Notes: a model not told the origin generated them from the letters alone. A stretch of 64,000 nt of DNA from Coenobita brevimanus (GCA_032717465.1 CM064732.1:36809322-36873321), one strand, 5' to 3'. Shown: positions 9,580-22,205, counted from the first letter of the stretch. Translations and numbers: made by a program.

Positions 9580-12193
9580 AGTAGTAGTAGTTGTTCCCTA
9601 GGCAGTCTGGCCAAACAGCCCCGAGTCCCTTAGGAAGGCCATGGCCGAGACCGGGCTTTCCCACAGAGCTCTCAAAGAGTGTATGTTGTGTTGTTGGCGT
9701 AGGTGATTGTGTGCAATGCAGTCTTCCATAATGTGCTTAATAGTATGGGGTGCTGTGTTGCATCCTGGACAGGCATCAGCGACGGAGTCATCCAGCCTCT
9801 TCTGGTAGCTTAAGAGGGCTGGATGGTGCCCACACCTCAGCTTGGCCACGTGGACCCTGTCCTCACGAGGAAGATAGGATTCAGAAGCGTGGATGTCAGG
9901 AGGCCGTGCATGCAGCTGTGCGTTGTCTTTAAGTGACTGAATGGAGCGGCGAGTGATCCAAGTGTGGATATGCTTCTGGAAGCTGGTCTGAGGTGGGCGA
10001 GGGGGTAGATATGACAGTATTTGTGTATGGTATCATGTGCTGGGTGTTGTTTTGATGTTCCTTTGTGTGGATGGATGTGCTGCCATGTACTGTAGTGGAT
10101 GTTGTCGGTTTGTGGAGGCTGCAGCAAGAAACTGGGTGCCTCTTATGTCTAGGTGATCCTTGACTTTGAGGACTTTGGTTTCTTGATGTAGGTGGTCTGT
10201 GGGTGTAGTAGCTGTGCAGCCTGTGATTATTTTTAGGGCCTTGTTCTATATGGTCTGTAAAGTGTTGTAGTGTGTTTTGGTGAGGTTAGAAGCCCAGGCA
10301 GGGCTTGCATAATTCATCATTGAACGTATGTATTGTTTGTATACTGTGGTGGTGGTTTCTTTGTTGTGTCCGAATGTTGTATGGGCAAGTGACCTCAAAG
10401 CATTGAGTCTTGGTGTTATTTTATTTTTAATGTTTGTGATATGTTGTTTAAATGACATTGATGTATTGTATGTTACACCAAGGATTTTGGGTGTGTGTGT
10501 GTGTGTGGTGGGGGAGTGTTGTTTATGGTGAGGTGTGGGATGTGACTGTGTTCTGCTGTCCAATTTGTGAGAAGAGTCACTGTAGATTTGGCTGGGGCTA
10601 TTTTGAGCTTGTTTGTGGTGAACCATTCGTGTAGTGTGTTGAGGTAAGGTTGAATGATGTGTGCAGCTGTGTTTGCGTTTTGGTGCATACAAGTAAGTGT
10701 TATATCATCTGCATAGGAAGCTATGTGTATCTGTGGTGTGTGGGGTGTGGGTATGTCGTGCATGTATAGGTTAAAGAGTGTAGGGGACAAAACAGATCCT
10801 TGAGGGACGCCGTTTGTGACGTTTCTGATGTTAGAAGACTGACCGGCAAATGTTACGTGTGCACATCTGCCTGCTAAGTAGTTTGCCAGCCATCTTTTTG
10901 TGTTGTGCATGTTTGTGTTGAGTATTTTGTTTGTGAGGTTGTGGCGGGGGATGGCATCAAAAGCTTTGCTAATGTCTAGTGTGATTAGGAGTGTTCTGTG
11001 TGGTGGCCTAGCTGAATTCATGCCATCGAAAACTCTCTGTGTAAGGTCTGTAAGAAGGGTGTTTGTGGAGTGTAGTGGCCTAAAGCCATGTTGTGACTGG
11101 GCTAGGGGAATGTGAGGTGTGACTAGTTGTAGTACCAGTCGTTCAGCGACTTTAGAGGGGATGCAGAGGAGTGTGATGGGGCGATGTGAGGAGGGTAACG
11201 TGGGGTCTTTGTTGGGTTTAGGGATAGTGAGGATATTGCCATGCTTCCAGATGCTGGGTATTATGTTGTGTGAGTAGCTGTAGTTTGATATGTTGGTGAG
11301 TGTTTGTATGCCTTGTGGTCCTAGGTGTTTAAGGTGAATGTTGCTTATGTTGTCTGGTCCATAGGCAGATGAGTGCTTGAGGTTGTTAATGATGTGCTTC
11401 GTCTGGTTGTAAGTGAAAGGTGCGTAGTCTGGGTCTGTGGGGAACTGTCTCTTACGTCGGATGATACATTGGTCTTCGGGATGGGGGTTTAGATGGCTGA
11501 CTTGTAAAAAGTGGTTGATGAGAGTGTTTGCTTGTTGTCTGTTTGAGGGTATGGTGTCTGTTGTTGTGATGGCAGCGTGTGATTGTGTGGTGTTGCTGTT
11601 GGAAAGTGTGATGCTGTTTAGTGTTTTGTAGAGTTTGCTGATGTTTGTTTTGTGGTCAAGTGTTTGGAGGTAATTTTTCCAGTCTAGTGTTTGCTGTTCT
11701 GATATTTTATTGTTATCTGAGTATTGAGTTCTTGTATTTGTTGTATGGTGTCTTGTGTATGGGGTGTTGGGGAGTGTCGCAGTGTGTCCCGTTGTCTGAT
11801 GAGGCCTTGAATTTCTGGTGTGAAGTTGGGGTTGTGTCTCTTTCTGCTGCCTCTAGGGATGTCGTTTGTCTGCGTTTTGTATAATTGTATTGAAAGTGTG
11901 CACAGCAGTGTTGATGTTTTTGATGGGTGTATTGTTTAGTGTTTCGAAATGTTGTTCTGCTTCAGTTACAAAGGCCTCCCAGTTGGCTCGCTTATAATTA
12001 GTGTATGTGTGTTTGTGGCCAACTGGGATGATTCTTGTTTTGGTAGTGATGATGATTGGGAGGTGATCAGAACCTAGGGTTTTGACCACTCTCCATGATG
12101 TAGTGGGGGCGAGGTTTGGGGAGCAGAAGGTGATGTATGGAGATGATGGGAGGAAGAGGGCTTGGTGTGGGATATGGGTATGTTGGTCTAGAC
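9580..12193 (-). mobile_element. LINE 'J', 5'-truncated, nested in LINE I
   Basis: A 2,614-bp minus-strand insertion. Its 3' end (at 9580) carries an (ACT)n tail and its 5' end lies inside the endonuclease domain. It is flanked by TGCTGGT at 9573-9579 and TGCTGGT at 12194-12200, a 7-bp target-site duplication. The host reading frame is restored on removal. J differs from I in sequence and in tail type, so it is a separate family. The short triplet tail and the C-terminal CCHC motif suggest the I/R1/jockey group. Confidence 0.9.
9596..12120 (-). pseudogene. Endonuclease end plus RT of LINE J (inactive)
   Basis: On the minus strand the coding begins with the endonuclease end (VKTLGSDHLPIIITT near 12085). 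It then has linker sequence with several stops, RT motif A (LITLDISKAFDAIPRHNL near 10985), motif B (GVPQGSVLSPTLFNLYMHD near 10830), motif C (ASYADDITLT near 10720) and the thumb (LRSLAHTTFGHNKE). The C-terminus ends in a zinc-finger-like CPGCNTAPHTIKHIMEDC near 9775-9720, spaced C-x2-C-x8-H-x4-C. The catalytic YADD is intact, but frameshifts near 10480, 10250 and 9840 and stops upstream of 11021 make it non-functional. The frame at 10473-11021 is the best preserved piece. Confidence 0.85.
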
Positions 12194-14303
12194 TGCTGGT
12201 ATTCCAAGGCAGTCCTTCTTCTCCAGTGACATTAGTTCTACGCAGTCCGACATTAATGACTTGCTACAAGCTGGTATGGAATTGTTCATACGAAGTCAAC
12301 ACTTCACTAAAAGACTGGACTCCCAAAAATGGTCTGATAGCAATTGTGCCAGAGCTATAATGCAAAAGCCATTAGCATATAACTATTAAAATAAAAAACG
12401 CTTGGATTGCTCAGTCAGTTTTAAAATGTTTAAAAACATGCAAAAGCAGTAATAAATGTCTCCAAATCAAACTTTCTTCACATCCAAGCATCCATATTAT
12501 TAAACAATCCTAATGAAAATAGAATGTTCTGGTTAACTCTCAGTTCTTTTAACAACAACTTTAACAAGTCATCACGCATTACCCATCTAATATCTTCAGA
12601 TGGTAACATTACAAATGACCTACATGGTAAAGAGAATTTCCTTGCCAATACATTTACTGGTAATTCTACTGTAGAGGAAGTCAGCCAGAACGTCCCTGTA
12701 CTAGAACTTGACTCTCCAGAAATTGCCACACTTAAGATACACACAAAATATGTAAACTCTATGCTGGACAATTTACCAACTAACAAAGCTCCAAGTCCAG
12801 GTGGAATTCCTCCAACTGTTTTGAAAAAGTGCTTCCCTGAACTTTCTCCTGTTATAGCTATGTTATTCAGACTATGAATACGTACTTCTTCATTCCCAGA
12901 TTCATGGAAAGAAGACAATATATACCCAATTCCAAAGAAAGGAATTTCCTCTGACTCCTCTGATTACAGACCAATAGCTATCACGTCTGCTCTTGGTAAA
13001 GTATCTGAGACTGTAATTAATAAACACATAGTTAAACATCTTGAATCCAACAACTAAAGATTTTTGCCACAAAAGATCTACTATTGATATACTCAATCTC
13101 CTGACTCATACGATCCATCAGTCAATTGACCAGCATGGAGAAACTCATGCAGTGGCCCTTGATATTTGTAAAGCTTTTGACAGAGCGTGGTACCATTCCC
13201 TGCTATCTAAACTCACTTGCTATGACCTAACGTCTTTTGTTCCTCTAATTTCCTCGTATCTCAGCGACAGAAAGATAAGGGTTAAAGTAGATGATATATA
13301 TTCCAATTTCCACTCAGCAAGCCACAAGGATCAGTTTTGGCTCTATCCCCATTCCTAATTCATATTAACGATCTCTTATCTGTCACCCATAATCCCATCC
13401 ATCAACATTTCACAGTTCATTCACTCTTAAACACCCATTCACATACTTCAATATTTCTAACCCACAACACAGTACTGCAGTCTGCATAATTCATTACGTA
13501 TCTAAGATCACTGAATAGGGACAAAATAACACTGTCTCATTTAATGCAAGTAAAACCAAAATATACAATTTACTAATAGACTGATATTGCCTGATTCCTA
13601 TATAACCTTCAGTGCTACTACTATTCCTATCTCGAAAAGTATTGCAATTCTCAGTGCTTCACTCGACAGTACCCTCCAGTGGACCTCTCATGTTAGATCA
13701 CTTGCTGAAACCGCTTCAAAGAAACCTTGATTGTTGTACAAAGTCCGTAATTTCTTCACTGACGAGCAGCTAGCTATAATTTATGAGTCATGTACGCTTT
13801 CAGTTCGAATTATTGCTCTCCCTTGTGGAGTGGATGTGGAGAGGTGGCACGAAAACTACTATTCAAAATTCAGAACACGGCTGTTAGAACTGTTAATATC
13901 CCTACTATTACAAATAAACTACCTCTCCTACGGGTAAGAAGGAGTGTTGTCTCCTGTGCAATATTTTATAGATACATTTATGGCAAATGCTCAGACAAAG
14001 ATGCATCGATTGTGCCATCTCTCCACGCATTCCCCCGTGCTACACAGGCACCTGGTAGCGCTCATGGCTGGACTGTCACACAACCATATTGCAGGACTTC
14101 TGCCTATCAGAATTTTTTATTCCCCGAACTGCATCTCTTTGGACGTCGCTTCCCCCGAGTGGTTTACCTCCAAACTTCAACCTATGGCTGTTCAAGTCCA
14201 ACTGTTACAGATTTTTTGTGAATGGAGAACACCTGTAACCTGGTGTATGGATATTTTTAAGTTAATTTTTTGCCCTTCCTGTCTTGTTACTAGAAAAAAA
14301 AAA
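12194..14303 (+). mobile_element. LINE 'I' (jockey-like), 3' part: linker, RT and C-terminus
   Basis: Continues LINE I after insertion J. Visible in order: ELFIRSQHFTKRLDSQKW near 12275-12330, FWLTLSSFNNNFNKSS at 12524, a pre-RT block at 12660-12800 (LDNLPTNKAPSPGGIPP), YPIPKKGIS...SDYRPIAI near 12920-12980, LDICKAFDRAWYHSLLSKL near 13160-13215 (motif A), KPQGSVLAL near 13321 (motif B), and the C-terminal VRTVNIPTITNKLPLLRVR near 13890-13940. The YADD block near 13400-13430 is not readable. There are many stops. An A run at 14292-14302 marks the 3' end. Confidence 0.8.
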
Positions 14304-14994
14304 TCAGAGATTTTATTGATCTAAGAACAGATCTATTATAATTAAAGGTTAAATAATGTTATTCTTAATCCTTTATGTTCGAAAAGTCTCCCATAAGCTG
14401 AAAAGATTGTCAGAAGGCAGTAAGAATTAAATAAAGAACACGTCACTGGATCCCAAGGATAAAAAAAAGGAACATGAAATAACAGACACTACTGTCAAAC
14501 CTAATCAAACCGAGAGGTACTTGTTAAGTTTTATAATTAAATAATCTGGCAGTATTAAGAGTGCAATTACCAAATCGCTAAGGTATTGAGAGAATAATGA
14601 TATTATTGAAATCCTTGAGCTTTGGGAGTCTTTTCTTAATTTGAATTGGTTTTTCCTTAACTGAATGAAACCGTGATGCAGCAGACAGCATAGCAAGAAT
14701 AAAAATGGTATCGTACTGGATGGTACAATGAAACAACAGGCAAATAATACATCATCATCATCATCATCATCATCGTCATCAACATTTTTTCCACCTAAGG
14801 TTGGGGAAAGCTAGGATACAAAAACAAGGAAACAGAAGAATGAAGGTGGGAGAATAATCAAAAGCTTGCCCAGTAAATTAGGCCACACAGTCATTTATGT
14901 CCCTGGATCCTGAATCCAAGTGAACACATGCTAAAATCTTCCCATTATTACACCCCGCTCGCGAAACAAGAGCAGGTGTTATTTGGTAGACTTG
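14304..14994. other. Unrecognised sequence with a short (ATC)n repeat
   Basis: AT-rich, no coding signal. It includes about eight ATC units at 14751-14774. Confidence 0.5.
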
Positions 14995-15104
<110 letters not shown>

Positions 15105-15149
15105 AACATCATACCACAAATAAACTTGATGTGATATTAATTAAGCTTG

Positions 15150-15935
15150 TAGTGGGTTGAGGGTCAGACAAGATGTAGCCATATTGTTTTTCAAGAATAA
15201 TAGATCAAGTTTACATGATAAGATTAACATAAGCAGTTTTTCTCTAATATAGACTAAGCTTTGCCGACGGATTTGGGATGAGGCAAGAATAAATGGATCT
15301 GATATTGAGAACAATCAATCAGAGGTCAAGAAAATAAGGAAAGTTAAAGGATAAGGTTGCAGAGCAAGGTCGACTCAGCTTTGATCTGAATTGAACAAAG
15401 CTTTGTGGAGGGGTTAAAAGTCTGGCAAGAATGAAGGTATTCATTTTTTAAGAAAAATCTGTCGAAAGTCTAGGTCACAGGTAAGGCGAAAGTTAGGCCA
15501 GTGTGACTTTGTGTAAACACGATAACAAACAATTTTCCTCAGATTTGGATAAAATTTATCAGACGATTCGAGGATCACCCATGTGGCTGACTTTTTTTTT
15601 TTTTAACAGGAAGTCAAAGGCGAAAGTACTATCACAAAGTTAACTTGATCAGTTAGACTAAACTTTGTGGAAGTGTTTTAGGTTAAAACATGAATAAAGA
15701 GATTCGACTTTGAGAACAGTCAGAGGCCAAGGTCAAAGGTCAAAGGTCAAAATCCAAGATCACTGGGAAAAGTCAATTAAAACTGTTCTGATCCGCTATG
15801 AACCAAAGCTGGAGGAAGGGTTGAGGGTTAGGCAAACATGAAGTAATTAAATTTTGACATTCTGAGATAAACCTGTCTAAGGTCAGTGTCAAATATTCGG
15901 CCCTTAGAACAGTCGATGAGCTCAGGTGTTTCTAA
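15150..15935. repeat. Interspersed repeat with degenerate ~200-bp units and AGGTCA blocks
   Basis: Three or four diverged units repeat the order (A)AAGCTTTGTGGA-G-GGTTAA, AGGCAAGAATGAA, TTTGAGAACA-TCAGAGG, AAGGTCAAAGGTCA. The best AGGTCA run is at 15730-15749, three half-sites each separated by one A. The style matches repeats seen across marine invertebrates. I cannot name the family. Confidence 0.6.
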
Positions 15936-15941
15936 GTGTTT

Positions 15942-16001
15942 ATTATTATTATTATTATTATTATTATTGTGATTGTTATTATTATTATTATTATTATTAT
16001 T
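15942..16001. repeat. (ATT)n microsatellite
   Basis: About 19 TTA/ATT units with a short GTGATTG interruption near 15968-15976. Confidence 0.95.
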
Positions 16002-16002
16002 A

Positions 16003-16345
16003 CCTCAGTCAACGACGTTGGAGGAGGTTACGATCCACCTATGTTTGTCTGTTTGTCCACACGATATCTCCAGAAGTTCTCAATGAATATCGATGAAATT
16101 TTTTGGAAGGGCGGGCCATTAGCAAGAAAGAACTGAAAAAATTTGGGGGGCAGATCCGTATCCGGATCAGGAGTATCCCGCACAATATCTCCAAAAGTTC
16201 TCGATTAACTTCAATTAAATTTTGTGGAAGAGAGGGCCATGGTTCAAAGACCAGTTGATTAAATTTGGGGACAGATCCGGATATTACGTATTCCACACAA
16301 TATCTCTACGGATCCAGATCCGGATCTTTTTTAATGGCAATGGTA
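16003..16345. repeat. Interspersed repeat 'zeta' with GATCCGGATC blocks
   Basis: Begins with ACCTCAGTCAACGACG-TTGGAGGAGGTTACG, a hairpin-forming end. It continues with GTTTGTCTGTTTGTCC, ATATCTCCA-AAGTTCTC, GATGAAATTTT-TGGAAG-G-GGGCCAT and repeated GGATC(C/A)GGATC. The same ingredients in reverse order occur at 24357-24913 (ATCCGGATCC, GGGCCAAGGCCC, CATAACCTCCTTGAAGGAGG). I infer a non-autonomous mobile repeat. The adjoining 16346-16744 holds nothing I recognise. Confidence 0.55.
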
Positions 16346-16744
16346 TTGGCGGAAGTATCCGCTGTCTAAATGCTTTCTAGTTATTATTATTTACAGTTGC
16401 ACTTGGTATTCACCTGTCATATTCCACCGACTAAATTATTACATAATAAAATATTTTATCCGAAATTACTCATTGAACCTCCCAACCCAAAAGAGTTCAG
16501 TAACTTGATTCCCGGTCAAATTGTGAATCATAATACCTTGAATCCCATGACGTACATTGTATTATTTTTTGCCATCACCAAGGGATTGCATATAATTTAG
16601 TAAAGGTTTTTCTAACTCTAATTGGTAGATATTGTTTTCATTAATCCCCGCACTACAAAAGATAGTCCTTTAACTAAACATACTCGTTCAGAGGTAGAAA
16701 GAATTACCCACATTAGGCAAGACGTCCTATAGGTGAAGGGATTA

Positions 16745-17612
16745 ATAAATAATTGTGCTAGCAGGTACACCCACAAGCAAAAGTTCGCCGACAGAACCTG
16801 CCAGGCAACCTTCCAAACATAACCCAAAGAGGGCGCAGCGCTCGTCCACCAAAGTATGGTAGGAGGGAGGAGACGGAGAGGGGGGAGGGCGGGAGGGAGA
16901 GGGAGGCAACAAGACTGGGAAGGAAGAGTTCTGTGGCGATGGTAGATGACACATATCAGGTGTTTATTATTATTGTTATTATTGTTATTATTATTATTAT
17001 TACTGAAATTATTATTATTATAGTTATTATTATTATTATTATTTTTATTACTATTATTATTATTAGTATTAGTATTATTATTATCATTAGTAGTAGAAGT
17101 AGTAGTAGTAGTAGTGGTAGTAGTAGTGGCGGTGGTAGTAGTAGTAGTAGTTGTAGCAGCAGCAGTAGCAGTGGTATGTAAGAGATAGGAATAAGAAAGG
17201 ACGTAACCCAGCGTTAGCCCTTAGAAAACGGCTGACATCTTTTATATTTCTTCTGACTAATTCTAGAGGATTTTTCTTGTGTGACGGAAGCACTAGTGAT
17301 ATCCAAAGGCTAAAGGTTCGATACAGTCTAGCAACCCATAAACAACGGTTTGAATTTTGGATCCAGACGATCAAAGAGGCCACAAGAAAATACCCATTGT
17401 CTAAGGGTTAAGGAAGTAAGATATTAATTTAATTTTGTCAGGTAATATGAAGGTAGACTGCAAGGTGGAATATCGTAAAGTAAGAGGCAGGGAGAGAGAG
17501 AGAGAGGGGGGGGGGGGACAAGGCGTTAACAAGTGAAACATTGAAAGGGCAAAGCCTAGTTTGGTGGTAGGTATTTGTGAATCATATAATTACATACTCC
17601 ATGAATGAAAGA
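16745..17612 (+). repeat. Left arm of a large inverted repeat
   Basis: Pairs with the reverse complement of 17868-19465. The outer part (16752-16963) matches 19247-19455 with roughly 85-90% identity by eye. The core 17105-17492 matches 18123-18510 with no difference that I could find over 388 bases, including its internal AGT/AGC triplet runs. The inner part 17510-17612 matches again at about 80%. Between outer part and core is an (ATT)n tract, 16964-17090, which on the right arm is the site of later insertions. Confidence 0.85.
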
Positions 17613-17867
17613 AGCTGATAAATACACTGTTTTGGATAACTTTACAAGGTATGAAACATGATAAACCTTATTATTTTGATGACGAAATGGCAGGGTCAAT
17701 GCTGCATTTTTACATTACTGATATTACACACATATATGCCATCTCTATGCGACCAGTGGCGTTGCCATGCTGCGAAGTGATCAACCAATCCCCTTCAATC
17801 GGAGTGGCAATTTTACATATCTGTCAACAATAAAATTATTCTGTCACCTTTCACCCTCCCATTTCTG
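17613..17867. other. Spacer of the inverted repeat
   Basis: About 255 bases between the arms with no counterpart elsewhere in the window and no clear coding frame. It would form the loop if the arms paired. Confidence 0.7.
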
Positions 17868-17999
17868 AAGCGTGTAATTAAATAGTTCCCAAATACATAC
17901 CACCAAACTAGGCACTGCCCTTACATGTTTCACTTGCTAACTTCTTGTCCCCTCGCTCTCGCTCTGTCGCTTCTCTTCTCTTGTCTTTTCTTCTCTGTC

Positions 18000-18123
<124 letters not shown>

Positions 18124-18540
18124 CCTGCCTCTTACTTTACGATATTCCACCTTGCAGTCTACCTTCATATTACCTGACAAAATTAAATTAATATCTTACT
18201 TCCTTAACCCTTAGACAATGGGTATTTTCTTGTGGCCTCTTTGATCGTCTGGATCCAAAATTCAAACCGTTGTTTATGGGTTGCTAGACTGTATCGAACC
18301 TTTAGCCTTTGGATATCACTAGTGCTTCCGTCACACAAGAAAAATCCTCTAGAATTAGTCAGAAGAAATATAAAAGATGTCAGCCGTTTTCTAAGGGCTA
18401 ACGCTGGGTTACGTCCTTTCTTATTCCTATCTCTTACATACCACTGCTACTGCTGCTGCTACAACTACTACTACTACTACCACCGCCACTACTACTACCA
18501 CTACTACTACTAATAATAATAATAATTATAATAATAATCT

Positions 18541-18770
18541 ATCTATCTATCTATAGCCCGACGCCCTAATCCGGCAAAGGGTGGCCGCAGACAAAACGCC
18601 TCCAAGTCACTCTGTCACCCACCATTTGACTACCCTCCCCCCAAATCACCCCCCCCTCCCTCATATACCTCTCAACTCCATCCCTCCACCTCATCCTCGG
18701 TCTACCCCTCCCTCTCCCTCCCTCCACCTCTCCTACATACACCCTCTTAGTCAGTCTTTCAATAATAATT
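18541..18770 (-). mobile_element. 5'-truncated 3' end of LINE A/C family with (GATA)n tail
   Basis: The last ~195 bases of the A/C family (compare 2419-2620), including GCC(A/C)GACGCC-TAATTCCG-AA-GGGTGGCC and the line of TCATATACCTCTC-ACTCCATCCCTCC. The tail is read as TATC on + (18538-18556). AAT repeats lie on both sides, so it inserted into an (AAT)n microsatellite. Confidence 0.85.
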
Positions 18771-18824
18771 ATAGTAATAATAACAATAACAATAATAATA
18801 ATAATAATAATAATAATAATCATC

Positions 18825-19216
18825 CATCCATCCATCATCCAATCCTACAATGCCTCATGAGCGTAGGAGCCCGGGGCTAGGCAGTTGGTCCCAACATTTA
18901 AGATGAGAGTGACCAGCCTCACTCATCCCTGAGTGGTATTACATGAACAATCAACCCCAACCATCCCTTGGATATAAACCTTCACCGGCTCAATCCGATT
19001 GGAGCGCAATAATTACCCACTAAAACCACCAGGCGCCAAAATCTGGTTATATGGTTACCACCCAGCGTAGTAAATGCTTTCCTGGTGTACAGGAAACCAT
19101 ATGGCTTGTCACTCAGTGTAGAGTCACCCACAGGCTGAAGGAAAAGGAAAGAATGAAGGAAAGAAAGACAGAAGAGGGAGTGTAAAGTCACCCGTAGGCA
19201 GAAGGACAAGGAAAGA
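18825..19216 (-). repeat. Repeat 'beta' copy with a tRNA-like segment
   Basis: About 390 bases align with 51750-52130. On the minus strand there is an A-box-like TGGTTTAGTGGGTA near 19013-19026 and, 40-odd bases on, a weak B-box-like GGTTTATATCC near 18970-18980. It ends at CAATC(C)TACAATG, followed on + by ATCC-type and AAT repeats. The shared sequence extends beyond the tRNA-like part on both sides, so this may be a SINE inside a larger unit. Confidence 0.65.
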
Positions 19217-19563
19217 ATGATAATAATAATAAACACCCGATATGTGTCATCTACCATCGCCACAGGCTCTCTTCCTCCCCAGTCTTGTTGCCTCCCTCTC
19301 TCTTCCGTTCCTTTCTCTCCCGCCCTCCCCCCTCTCCGTCTCCTCCTCCTTACCATACTCAGGCGGACGAGCGCTACGCCCTCTTTGGGTTATGTTTGGA
19401 AATAAATGCCTGGCAGGGACTCTCGGCGAATTTTTGCTCGTGGGTGTACAGTACAAGTGTTGTTGGGGTGCTGGGATGTGGTCATTACGGTTTACATATT
19501 ATTGCTTCTGTCATAGTGGAGACAACTGACACTGATTCACAGCGGGGGAGGGGGGGGGTAGAA

Positions 19564-19565
<2 letters not shown>

Positions 19566-19620
<55 letters not shown>

Positions 19621-19745
19621 ATGGTGGGAAAAGATTTAATGGATAAAAAAGATGTTAGGAGAGGAAGGGAAGGAGGTAAGAGAAAAGAAATATATGGAGT
19701 GAGAGGAAAGAAAGGAAAAAGAAAAAGATATGAAGGCTAAAGGGG
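19566..19745. repeat. (GA)n microsatellite and purine-rich flank
   Basis: About 25 GA units at 19566-19616, then about 125 G/A-rich bases. Confidence 0.85.
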
Positions 19746-20699
19746 GTAGAATTAAGGGACAGAGGAGGACACAAAGGATACAAAGGAAAGCAAAAAGCAT
19801 CAGATTTTATTGTCCTTTCGAGGCTGCTTATTACAGCGTAGACTATGACTACAAGATCTAATTCTACATGCTGAAGGATAAGGATACTAAAGCAAGAAGG
19901 CTCCCTTCGCCTCCAAACCCTTCAGTTAAAACTGGCAGGGAAAAAGTGAGAGGAACCACCAACATAAAAAAACTGACACGGAAATTTCATAGGAAAGACT
20001 ATAATGGAAAAGTTACATTCTATAATACTTTATCTATAAGCTACCAGATTGAATAACTGATAGGGAAATTAATAAAGTAAAATGAATAATCAATTAAAAA
20101 ATAACTAAGGCATGACATTATGTACGGGGACGTTGAGTTAACGGGGCATCTGTAGACACAGTGTGGAAACTGCCCAGTGCAGATGTTCAAGAGTGGTGTG
20201 GCAGCTTTGCCTGGCGCTTTTAAGGTAGGCAGCAGTTAATCAGGCCCCAGCTCCTTTCACTCTACTGAGACAAGAAACTTTCCAATGCAAGACAAGTACA
20301 CAAGTTACCTAATGAAGCAGTGACCCCTGGTACATTAAAATAATCGCGATGGTCATCACTTAACTAACAGGGTCCCTCAGTGATCTACAGCCCATCACAG
20401 TTCGAAAGTAAGAGTAATGACCATTAACTCAGGGCCATCTGTTCAGATCCTAGTCTGTGCTTATAGTACTTTATTTGCATTTAATATATTGATAAATATA
20501 TAATTTTGTGATGCAAAGCTATGCACGGGTATTATAAGTTTACAGGGTGTCTTGTAGACAGGATGGGAATGAACTTTTGCGTATCTGATAAAAGTACGTC
20601 TGTTTCAGATGTTTACGACTCTGCTGAAGAAGTACAGTATTTTGCCTCATGGGATTGGAAATGCTTTCCGATAATTTGTCAGCCATTCCTCCACAGAAA
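19746..20699. other. No recognisable gene; probably includes the 3' tail of LINE K
   Basis: 19746-20470 shows nothing I can name. 20470-20699 may be 3' untranslated sequence of LINE K, but there is no second copy to define the end. A 73-residue frame at 20521-20742 (+) lies antisense to K and has no recognisable motif. Confidence 0.4.
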
Positions 20700-22205
20700 G
20701 GTGTTATTCCGGAGTGAACATACTTACCTGGGGGTCAGATAACAGATACTTATACATGCGATTTTTTAAGATTAGTACTGCATCACACTGTACTACATTT
20801 GTGGGCAATTTATTCCATATATTTACTACTCTTAAAGAGAAAATGCTTAGCTTCATGTGACTAGAATCGTTTACGAATCATTTATGACCATTACCTTTAG
20901 TCTAGTTTGAGTGATCAACTGAGAAATATTTAATGATGGCCATATTATCATGTGATTGGATATTTTGAATACATGGCTTAAATTTCCTCGTAACCCTCGT
21001 TTAGTTAGGGTAAAGAGATTCAGGGCTTCTAAACGTTCCTTGTATGATTTATTTCTCAGTCTAGGTATCACCTTTGCCACTCTTCGCTGTACTCTCTCAA
21101 GTTTTTCCTTATCCTTTTTATAATACAGTGACCAAAATTGAACGCAATACTCCAAATGCGGGTGTACTAGGGAATTATCCAGTGTAAGGACGATATGATT
21201 GGATTTATACGCAAATACTATACCTGTGATTCCAATGAATTTATTGGCTTTCTTTAAAGCCTCTGTACATTGTCTGCTTGGTTTCAAATCATTTATTATA
21301 ACTCCTAAGTCTTTTTTTAATGGTTTACCATATTAGTTTGGACGTATTCATGTTATAATTGGCTCTTACATTTATACTGCCAATGTTTAGAACTTTACTT
21401 TTGTTAAAACTGAAGTCCATTTGCCATGTTTGGGCCCAGTTAAAAAGTTGATCAAGGTCTGTCTGAATTGCCTACCTCTGCAATACTGTATCAGCTCTGT
21501 TACCTATTTTAATGTCGTCAGCAAATTTTAAAATCTTGCATCATACTTCATCAGTACCTTTCATGTATATTAAAAAAAGGAATACGACTTAACACTGAAC
21601 TCTGGGGCACTCCACTTGTAACGTTTCTTCAGTCTGGCTCTTTATCATTTATTACTACTCTTTGCTTTCGTCAGGTGAGCCAATCATCGACTCACCCGAG
21701 CACACTGCCAATGAAACCGTGTGCTTTTAGCTTCTGAACGAGTCTTTTGTGTAGAACTTTGTCAAAAGCCTTTTGAAAATCAAGGTTGACTATGCTTTTT
21801 TTATTGACTTTTTAAAAGATATGCAATACGTTCGTGTGCTTTGATTGATTAGATACTCTACATTCAGTTAATGATTTAATGAATATTGTACTTATAGAAG
21901 GGGTAACTGTCTATAAAATTGATGCGGTGTGTGGAGACATCTGGCATGGGACAGTTGATTTGTTTGGGGCAATTCTTTCTTTTCTTAAAACACCATGAAA
22001 GGAGTCATTAAATATTGTTACTATTGTTTGATTGTGATGTGCGAGATCGCCTTCCGAATTTAGGTGAGGGCGTAATGAAAAAATCTCTTAGAGTTTGACT
22101 TTGCTTCACAAGAAATTTTTGTCTCATAACCTCGATTAGCTTCTCAGTTGATTTTCTTACTTTTCCGTTGCAGTATAAAGTATTCATTACCGTCTCCGTA
22201 ATCAT
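20700..22205 (-). pseudogene. CR1-like LINE 'K', RT and C-terminal part
   Basis: The minus-strand frame 20871-21287 gives the conserved RT C-terminus: NDLKPSRQCTEALKKANK, VHPHLEYCVQFWSLYYKKD, LERVQRRVAKVIPRLRN, then SYKERLEALNLFTLTKRGLR. In a shifted frame it runs on through FSLRVVNIWNKLPTN near 20835-20795 to the end. Upstream, degenerate RT pieces (FQKAFDKV-like, then TLINFLTGPKHGKWT near 21450) reach 22205. Stops and frameshifts are frequent. The catalytic motifs are unreadable. Confidence 0.8.
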
